DNA of 64,000 nt from the NCBI GenBank assembly GCA_037893245.1, contig JBAIAA010000519.1, forward strand, positions 806,001 through 870,000, given 5' to 3'. Within the stretch, counting starts at the first letter, position 1. The number at the start of each line of letters is the position of its first letter. The stretch is from Crossaster papposus. Taxonomy: Eukaryota; Echinodermata; Asteroidea; Velatida; Solasteridae. Positions 52,185 to 61,896 of this stretch are shown piece by piece. The notes below the pieces were generated by a model that searched no databases, was not told the origin of the DNA, and saw nothing but the letters and a program-made list of their open reading frames with translations. The position numbers were made by a program, and so were the translations under genes.

Positions 52185-52615
52185 TGAAATATATTTGGGA
52201 AGGGTGCCTAATTTGCATAAATTGTTAACCCCCTGCCGTATTTATTCCCATATATTGATATACATGTATGTATATATATATTTTTTGACACGTTTATTTT
52301 GGAGATTTTACTTACACATTCTTACTTCAATAACATTTTTATATATTATGAGAACATAGCAATGATCCAAAATGACTATACATCTAATTTGCGCGAGTTT
52401 ACCAGGTCTCCATTATATCCTCAAGTAGTCAATATTGACCAGCTTCAAATTCACCAAGTTGCTTACTGACACAGTTACCATTATTAAAACCTTACGAAAA
52501 AACATGTGCACAATGATAACATTGTGATAATTAGCCCTGCAAACAAAAACGGGGGAAACGAGATGTCCGTAAATGTTCCCCGTTTTTGTTTGCAGGGATA
52601 AATATCACAATGGCA
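52185..52615. mobile_element. Repeat family 12 (copy 2, inverted)
   Basis: Inverse of 48640-49290: CCAAGTTGCTTACTGACACA near 52465, and a short foldback CCCTGCAAACAAAAACGGGG / CCCCGTTTTTGTTTGCAGGG. Confidence 0.72.
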
Positions 52616-52658
52616 CGGTTTAGTTATTTTTCGGTGGGAAAGGACCACTGACTTCCAT

Positions 52659-52842
52659 TATGAAGCACGATATGTGGCAGAGAAAACCCCACCTCTTTTG
52701 TGTTGACCATTGTGTTCCCGGAATCTCAGGAATTCCTTTTAGGTTTCAAGGGGGGGTGGGTTAGGTTACAATAGTGTTGAGTGCGTATAAAGTATAGGGA
52801 TAAGAGGGGGGTACCCCTCTGCCACATATCGTGCTGGGTATA
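52659..52842. mobile_element. MITE, family 13 (copy 2)
   Basis: GCACGATATGTGGCAGAG … CTCTGCCACATATCGTGC, 18-bp perfect inverted ends; nearly identical to copy 1, about 520 bp away. Confidence 0.87.
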
Positions 52843-54326
52843 CTGACTTCACTTCACAAAATAGAGGCTGGAGCTAAAACTACTAGTCCAAATAAAAATA
52901 TCTTGGTATAATTTTGACCTCAGTTTTGGCATCAGGGTAGTGGAAGTAATATGCGTGTCCAAGTTGTCCGTTGAGATATGCTACGGTCCGGTTTTTTTGC
53001 CAACCTGTCGGCCTATAGGTGGGCAGATTTCAAATCAATTACAGTGACGTACGTGTTTTGAGGTAATTAGTCACGTCACTGTAGTGATTTTGTTGTGACG
53101 TAAACACCCGCGTAAATAGTTCCAAGGCTGATAAACAGGCTTAAAATCAAGAATGATGAATGAATAGTAAAAAGGCTTCGGAAGTCGTATATAAAATAGC
53201 ACCACACACTCTGTCATAAACACACCCCGTAATAGAGGCTTGGTTTTAATTTGAAAGGGCAATTCCAGAGATTCAGACCCGCAGAATTAAATTCTTAGTC
53301 GAGAATACACGTAGGTACGTACTGGCCTACATACGCCCTCTATTGGTTGCATTATTATTGTTATCGTGGAATTACGTGTACATTGTACGCGTGTATACTA
53401 GTAATTGTACTACTAATACACTGTACTACTAGTACTAGTACACTGTACTACTAGTAGTATACAGTTCGAGATAGTTTTCTGCACACGTCATTTTCTAAAC
53501 CCCAGCTTCGTCTCATTTAGTGGCTTCTTCCATGCATTTTGGCAATATGAAGCCTAGGCCTAGGGTTTGGAAAACGGCCATAGAGCCGGCAAGAAACGAC
53601 TCCATGCATTGTTTCAACCACACCAAATACTCAGAAAAAGGACCGTGTTGATTTTTTTCCTGGGTACGCAGGCACACGATCGATCACCAAGGAGCCTTGT
53701 TCAGTTCTAATCAACTGTTAGACTACATGCAGTTTGTTTTCTTCCTGCTACAACACGAGAGCCAACGACTCCAACAAGAAAGCCCTAGCCTCGTCAGTAC
53801 GGTAGTTGGCCTTCTGTAGAGCGTGTACTTTATCAATACCTGACCTCATCCAGAAGGCTCATTAACCCTTAAATCGGCCCTGGCACGAAAGCTGTCCCTT
53901 GCAATGTCTTGTAATCACCAATGCGGCATTTGCATTGCAAAGTCCTGTACAAAACATTTACACGATAACTGTACACGAAACTGTCATCAATCCAAGACAT
54001 CCCGATTCTCTCACATTTCATCTTCTCCCCGACCGTACTCGAGCATTCTCTCTTTCCCGTAGATTTCCCAGACTTTAAATAAGATGTAGGCAACTTTTCC
54101 CCTTTTTTTTAGGAAATGAAAGCGCCATCACCTCTCTACTGCATTCATTACCGGTGTGGATGCTTTTTCCTAGAAGGGTTGGGGACAATTATCATAAATG
54201 GCCGGATCTAGACCCTGGCTTCACGATTTCTCACTACATTGTTGTTAGTCAACTAAAACATATACTGGCCTATGTACAAATATTTTGAAACAAAAACGAC
54301 CACCAAACAGCATCTAGAGTTGAAAT
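52843..54326. other. No gene recognised; ACTAGT-rich tract
   Basis: 53395-53462 is rich in TACTAGT and TGTACTAC words. GGGTTTGGAAAACGGCCATA at 53571 matches about 964. Confidence 0.4.
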
Positions 54327-54568
54327 TATAGATGATGTGCCTCTGTTTACATCTGTATGCAAATGTTCCCGTCAATATGCGCACGAATCATGTTTTACAT
54401 AAATTTGGTTAAGAGATGACATCAGAGGTCACATAATTCAAAGGCGATCTGACCTGCGACGTCAGTCTTTAAGCAAATTTTATGTAAAACATGATGGGTG
54501 CGCATCACTGCCGGGCACATTTGAATACAGATGTAAACACGCGACGTCAGAGGGCACATCGTCTATAG
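54327..54568. mobile_element. MITE, family 7 (copy 2)
   Basis: TATAGATGATGTGCC … AGAGGGCACATCGTCTATAG; interior as in 12903-13145. Confidence 0.87.
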
Positions 54569-55203
54569 AATTGCAAGATCTCGGGTTCAAAATCCATCTA
54601 TGCAAAATTTTCATTTTATTAATTCATTATTCATTTTAAGGAAAAGCAAGGCTTTTAGACCCTAATTGTCTTCCAAACAGTATGCCCAGTTATGATAATT
54701 ACCTGTAACCCTCCTAGAAAAAAAATTATGCTACCAAATTCAAAAATATGAATTAGATGGCGTATGCTTCTTAAAATCACTTGAGACAGACACTGTTTTA
54801 CTGAATTCAGAATCTTCAGTTTTGTTTTTTTATTGTACGTGGCTCGTTACAGATTTTTGTAATTTGAGATTTATCACCACTTCTAACCCGGGCAGCCATT
54901 TTAGCACAACGATATTATTAGAAACTTCATACTTTCATCTTCAAATTGATATCTTGACCAAAACAATCTATACTTGTTGAAGCGACTGTTTTGACATACG
55001 CCGTTTTGCTTTATATGTGTTTGAATCTTTATAAATGTTTTCCACAATGTATTTGTGACTTCTTGTGCCTAACGCAAGATGACTACAACATCCGATACAT
55101 CTGTTACTGGGTGGGGATTGATATCAACATATGATGGCAGATTTATCAGGTTGTTTCCAGGCCGTGGCACTGCGAGGTTCGTGGGTGATGCGAGGTTTGA
55201 CGA

Positions 55204-55341
55204 CTACTTTCCTTTACCCTTTTTACCCTTGGGCTGTTTCTTGGGCTGCTCCTTCGGTTGCTTCTTGGGTTGCTTCTTGGGCTTCTTCTTGGCCTTGGTG
55301 CCCTCCGCTAACTTCCTGGCTGGGGGATCAGCAGTTGTAAT
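55204..55341 (-). CDS. RPL4: RPL4 terminal exon (Lys-rich tail)
   Basis: 138 nt, starts in phase 0, TAG stop at 55204-55206. Encodes [20 protein letters not shown] followed by KQPK repeats and GKKGKGK. Confidence 0.9.
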   Translation of the reverse strand: MTTADPPARKLAEGTKAKKKPKKQPKKQPKEQPKKQPKGKKGKGK

Positions 55342-58300
55342 CTGTCAACAGAACGAAGGTCAATCAACATTGGTGTCACCATGGAGCAATAAACTAGAAG
55401 GAGTTAGAACGAAGACCCCTCTTATCTAAATCCGATTAGCGCCCAGGCTCTCCACCATAGAGAACGCACTGCGCCCAATCATGGCCCAATGCATCAACGG
55501 CCGGCCTTTGTGCACAGAGATGGCCACTGCGTTTTCACTGGTAACCTAACGACTCTCCAAAAGCTGAACCAGGGAATAAACTAAATCAGTAAGCACTGTA
55601 ATGACATAAAGCTGAAATTGTAATGTTAATGTTTGTATAATAAGACATTTTAAAAAGATTTTCAAAGGCTGAAAAATAACCGAAGCAGACAATGTCGACA
55701 TGAGGAAAACGGTGATACATGTTGCACTGCGAGCCAGGTAGAGCCAATTGGTGAAATGTGCGTTATGAAAAAACAATTCAACGCAACTGTAATTTCCCGA
55801 CATCCCCGGCGAGGCTACGGTGGCCTGTAATCTGATTTAGTTATTTCGCTTTGTTTACTGAGCGAGCCTTACGGTCGTAAACCGGTCGTGTCGGTGGCCT
55901 TCTGTGTTTCCTTTTATCTTAGGTTGTTCTAACTCCTAGTTTATTGCTCCATGGTGTCACCGATATACCGGTATGGAAAGAATTCCATATCCGGACGTCA
56001 CACGCTGAGGAGCTCCCAGCCTTTTAACACAAAGGATGCTTACATTTCAGAAGTTGGAGAACACTGTTTAAGAATTAGATAACTAACATCATCAGTTTCT
56101 CCTTGATACTTTTTCTGTCAGGGCCCAAAGGTTTTGTAAACAGGCACGACAGGAAATTGAATGATGTCCAGATATGAAATTCTTTCCCATGCAAGCCAAC
56201 TTGGAAGTTGACAACAACAAAACAAGAACATTCAAATCTGTTCAAGATATTTGTTTCATCTTCCAATTTTCAATGGCGTAATCCGAGGGGAAAAGTTGAC
56301 TGTCTGGATATATCGTTTGTGTATGGAAAATCCCATACGACGGAAAAATTTAGTTGGAATCTGTTAGGATAGGAACTGGACCCCTAAACTGATCGTCTTT
56401 TACACTGGGTAAGGCATACCTCCAGAATTCAACAGGATGGGTACAGTTCCTAATAACCTGGATCTAAATATTCCTGAATATTCCTGAATCCTCCAATGTT
56501 GACCCTGACCCCCTGAAAGGGTCAATATGAATTCTTACAAACGCAAGGAAGTTAGGGTTACAAAAGAATGGAAATTTGTGACCTGTTACCACAAAATGGG
56601 CATAAAGTAGCAACATTTGAAAATCAAGATTGTATTTCCTGAAATGAAAAGCTTTAAATTTAATACGTGTGTTGGGGTACATGTATATCATCCCTAGTAC
56701 ATGTATATCATCCCTATCACCCCGCCCCCCCCCCCTCTTCCCTTACCCTCAATACAACCTTTTAGAGTCACCCGAGTTTTGAGCCCGTGTCTTAGAAAAT
56801 GAAGTAAAAGGTTTTTGATCTGTGCACATTTTTAAACAAGAGCTCAAAGAAAAATTTCCCGAAAAAAAAAAAATTCACAAAGTGATTCAGTTGAAAAACA
56901 TTGAGATACGACAGCATAGTTTTTTTTTTTCAAATACAAAGTTGTTGAAATCTTAAAATTGACTTTTCAGTGAAAACTATTTCTACTTGCAACTCAAAAA
57001 GCCACAGGGAGACTTTACACTCATTTTGTCCCGTCAGGTTACATTGGAGTTCTGACTTATCCCCCTAAGCAGTACACACCCCACGCTTCTTGTCCAAGTA
57101 AGCCTGCTTCTGTGTCTTGGAGCGCTCCTCAGCCAGCAACGCCTGACGCTTCTGTGTCTTAGAGTAAGGGTTGAGCTTGAACATGATGCGGATGTTCTTC
57201 AGAGGGTTCTTCTTCAGCACCTTACGCTTGTTGGCGTCCAACCTGGTGTGGAAAATTTAAAGGTAGAATACACCATTGGTAATTGCTTGAATTATCAGGA
57301 ATGGGTAAATTGTTTAACTGACCTATCCGAGGTTTTACAATCATGGATGCCGAGAAAAAAAAGAAAAAAAAAGGCGTTCGTTTTCAAATGGCATCGGGCA
57401 GTTGTTCTTGGAACAATTACAGGATATCTGGCGCATTTATGTTGCTGGATGCCTACAATCATTATTTACTTTCCAATAAGCAAGATATTTTCTAATAATT
57501 CGGTAGTCATTTGTTTTGATATCTGCAAACGGTTTATCCTACCTTTAAACACAATGTGTCCCCAAAACAATTGCATGTTAAAACAGGTTGCAAAAATGAC
57601 TACCCAAAATACATGATTAACAATGGCACATTCCCCAAGGGAAAGATCTTTTTATGCATATAGTTTCCTAGATTTAATAAATTTCCACCTTGCAGCCATG
57701 TCCAATTTTTCATGGAATTGCTCCGATGTCTAACATCACACTCCAATTATTATTCCTGTTCATCAGGCCATGTGATCAATTGTATGCAGTGGTTCAAAGA
57801 TCACTGCTACTTGTCCTCACGGATACCTCATTGTACTCCTGGCTGGAGAAAGGCAATTGTAGAAATGTCTCTTGCCCAAGAACACAAGTACCATGAACCC
57901 CTATCGGAGTCCAAACTTCCATGCTACTGCACATGATTGGGCAGCAATAGAGACAGGTCATCACAATCACCTTGGATGAATAACAAGTATTCATACTAAC
58001 ACCCAAAGGCAAAAGGTCTTTCTCGTAATCATGTTTTTTTTTTCTTCTCAAGATTAAGCAGAGATCAGAGCTTGCAATCGTCAATGGTAACTCAGAAACA
58101 CGAACCAATTTCTTGAAAGTTCATCATATCTCTGGCTAGTTACATCAATTTCTTGAAAGATTTGTTTGATTCATTACCATAGTAGCTATCGTTTTTCAGA
58201 AACCAGGGATGTAGTCGAGTCCATCACAAGTCCTTCAGTCCCAATTCAAATCACAAGCTATTCAAAAGAACTTTGACAAAAAGCATTCTTTTGTCATCGT

Positions 58301-61300
58301 TCAACCAGTCACGTGCGAGGACTCGACTACAACTCTGATGGAAACTGTTTTTGTTCTTACTTCTTGGGTCTGAGTGCTCGTTTGATTTCCTGACTCTTCA
58401 GCAGACGATTGAGGTCAGAGTTCATCATCATCGGCATCGGCAGGCTGTTGAAGAAAACATGAAAAGTGTCTTTAACAGTGGAACACCGCTATACCAAACA
58501 CCGCTATACCGAACATTCTGCTATATGGAACAACATCCTTGGGCCCCCGATATTTGTGTTCAAACATACCAAACATTGTTGTTGAAAATGTAAACAGTTT
58601 TTTAGAAATCCACTGTATATCAAATACTATTTCAGGCCTCGAATTACACGGCGGCCACGACGGCCAGTGCCGTCGATGCCCTTGCAACTGGCCGTGGTGC
58701 CCCTCGAAAAAATACCCTTATCACGGCCATAATGTCGTGCCCTTTTCCCCTGTTGGCCGTCGTGCCCTTTTTATGAAAGTTAAATATTTACTTGTGTTAG
58801 TTTTCAGCCTACAAAGTACGATGCATCTTGTGCTTGTGACGTGTTTTAATGTATATCCAGCGCAATCCGCTCGAACGAGTCAAAGGAAGTTGCACTAGCG
58901 TAAATTGTTTACGTTCAACGCATTCGCGACTCTCTCGGCACCCGTTGTACACGTACGAACACCCGACGTCTTTAAACAAGGGACCAGTCTAAAATAAAAA
59001 ACATTGACCAACAGAGGGCGCTCTCTGTTGTTTGAACGCCCTCTTCTGGTGGAATTGTTGCACCGCATGACTAGAAAAACGTTTTTAGTGAATGAATCCC
59101 GTCACCGTCCAAAACTTTTCGGATTAAACTACAAGAATTTAATAGAGTAACAATGCCGCGAAAAGAGTGTTTGAAGCGGACTGTTAAAGGTGAACTAGAA
59201 CACTCTGCTGCCAAATGCAAGAAATTGGACTTTTTTTTTATTTTCAAATTTTGGCCTTGGTGCCCTCCCAAATTTTGAATACTCCAAGGCCAAAATGGCC
59301 TTGCCCTAAAAAAATTGTAATTCCAGGCCTGCTATTTAGGCCGTGTTGTATTCCCGAATGTCAAACAACCGGTGCTTTATGTTAAAGGTAGGACACATCG
59401 TTGGTAATTGCTTGAATTATCATGAATGGGTGGATTTGGGAGGTTGTATTTTATAGTAAATTTTGTTTAACTCTACAATCATCAATGAAAAGAAAAGCAA
59501 GAAAAAAACATGTTCGTTTTTAACCGGCATCAGGCAGTGGTTTTTACGTGAATTTTTTGTATTTGTTTTTTTCGGAACAACTACTGGATATCTAGCGCAA
59601 TCATTTTGCTGGATGCCAAGAATCATTATTTATTTTCAAATAAGTAAGATATTTCTAAATAATTAGGTAGTTAATTTTTTTGATATCTGCAAATGGTGTA
59701 TCCTACCTTTTAACTCTTTCAGTGCCAAACTCGTACATGTACGAGGTATATTTGTTAGTTCGAAATCGCCAACCTCGTACATGTACGAGGTAATGTTCGT
59801 ACTTAAAATCGCCAAACCTCGTACATGTACGAGGTAGAGTAAACATGTTATCACAAGAGGGCGCTCTCACTCTTTCTAATGGTACCATTTTTATTCATGT
59901 GCGACTATTTTTTCTTTTTGCAAGAGGGCGTAACATTGAGTTTTGTCTTGTGGAAAAAATGGCCGCGCCCATGAAACGAGCGCGCATGTTATCTCCAGAG
60001 AAAATCAATGAAATTTTCGCCGATTTGGACAGCGAAAGGGATTACTTTTCTGATTCAGAATCACTTGGATATTCCAGAAGAGGATGTTGAGAGCAAGATA
60101 CATGAAGTTTGGTGAATAAAACTTATTTCCTTTTTTTTATACACAATTTTGAAAAAAACCCAAAAAAACTTGAAGTTGGGCATTTTAGGGTTAAACTTTT
60201 TAAATGTCATGGGCACTGAAAGAGTTAAGAGTGACGGGTGCTTATTATTTCCCCAAGGGAAATGTGTTTTTTTCCCAAGATTAAGCAGAGATCAGTACTT
60301 GCATATCGTCAATATGACGGGTGCTTATTATTTCCCCAAGGGAAATGTGTTTTTTTTCTTCCTAAGATTAAGCAGAGATCAGTACTTGCATATCGTCAAT
60401 GGTTACTCAGAAACACGAACCAATAAGTTCATCATATCTCTGGTTGGTAACATCAATCACTTTAATGAAAGATTTGTGGAATCCATTCCCATTGTAGTCT
60501 GTAGTCAAACACCTTTATGACAAGGTCCTTGAGACTTTACAAATTACCTTGTTATAATAGGTACTTTGTATTATCAGTAATTAGAAGGGAAAAAAAACAG
60601 AAAAAAACCCTGAAGACTCGGGACAAATTGATTTCCTTGTTATAAGTAGGATGTTGTATTAGCAGTGTTCTTATTATCAGGGTTCAACTGTATATAGCCA
60701 CTATGATATAGACAATGCGTCTATATCTCTGTTTACATCTGTATTCAAATGTGCCCGTCAATATGCGACGCATCATGTTTTTCATAATTTTGGTTAAGAG
60801 ATGACATCAGAGGTCACATAATTCAAAGGCGATCTGACCTGCGACGTCACTTTTTAATCAAATTTTATGTAAAACACGATGGGTGCGCATCACTGCCGGG
60901 CACATTTGAATACAGATGTAAACACGTAACGTCAGAGGGCACATCGTCTATAGCATGTATAATAGAGATATTCGGCAATTTGGTCATTAATTACGCAAAG
61001 CAAGACAAATCTTAACCTTTCGATTCTGTCCATTCAGTATGTGCTTTCTATCGCTTCTTCCATTACCCACCGTTACAAAAACATGGCGGCCAAATTGACT
61101 GACCAACCAACAACTTGGTCCACATTTCTGATCAAAATGACTTCACAGTTTGTCAAGTTGACTGACTGACTGACTGACTGACTGACTGACTGCATATGAA
61201 GCACGATATGTGGCAGAGAAAACCCCCCCTCTTTTGTGTTGACCATTGTGTTCCCGGAATCTCAGGAATTCCTTTTAGGTTTCAAGGGGGTGGGTTAGGT

Positions 61301-61856
61301 TACAATAGTGTTCAGTGTGTATAAGGTATAGGGATAAGAGGGGAATACCCCTCTGCCACACATCGTACATATGAAGCACGATATGTGGCAGAGAAAACCC
61401 CCCCTCTTTTGTGTTGACCATTGTGTTCCCGGAATCTCAGGAATTCCTTTTAGGTTTCAAGGGGGTGGGTTAGGTTACAATAGTGTTCAGTGTGTATAAG
61501 GTATAGGGATAATAGGGGGTACCCCTCTGCCACATATCGTGCTGGGTATAACTGACTGACTGACTGACCGACTGACACGTGTTGCATAAAATTAGTATTA
61601 GCATGCAGATGTTAGTTACATACATCACAAGCCAACCAGTAGTTAGCCAAAGATCCTTGATCCGACATGCTCAAGGACTGCCGGCGAGATTCTACTCACT
61701 TGTAGTTCTTCTTTTCTGCCGAGGGTTTCTTCCAGGTGCCATACAGCGAGTCCAGTCTACGGAAGGCGGCTTCAGTCCAGATGCAGAAACGACCGACGTG
61801 ACCGCCGGGAGCCAGCCTGAGAAGGTTCATCTTGGTCACGTTCATCAGTTTGATTC

Positions 61857-61896
<40 letters not shown>

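Larger units (their letters stand above)
61158..61578. repeat. GACT microsatellite interrupted by two MITE copies
   Basis: (GACT)n at 61159-61192 resumes at 61551-61577, so the two MITEs sit inside one array. Confidence 0.85.

Noticed and set aside
55079-55429. 116-codon plus-strand frame rich in GCFLG
   Set aside because: Antisense shadow of the Lys-rich RPL4 terminal exon.
56055-56105. Possible C/D snoRNA in the last RPL4 intron (TGATGATG … CTGA, minus strand)
   Set aside because: No terminal stem, wrong first base in box C and no guide matching known rRNA targets.
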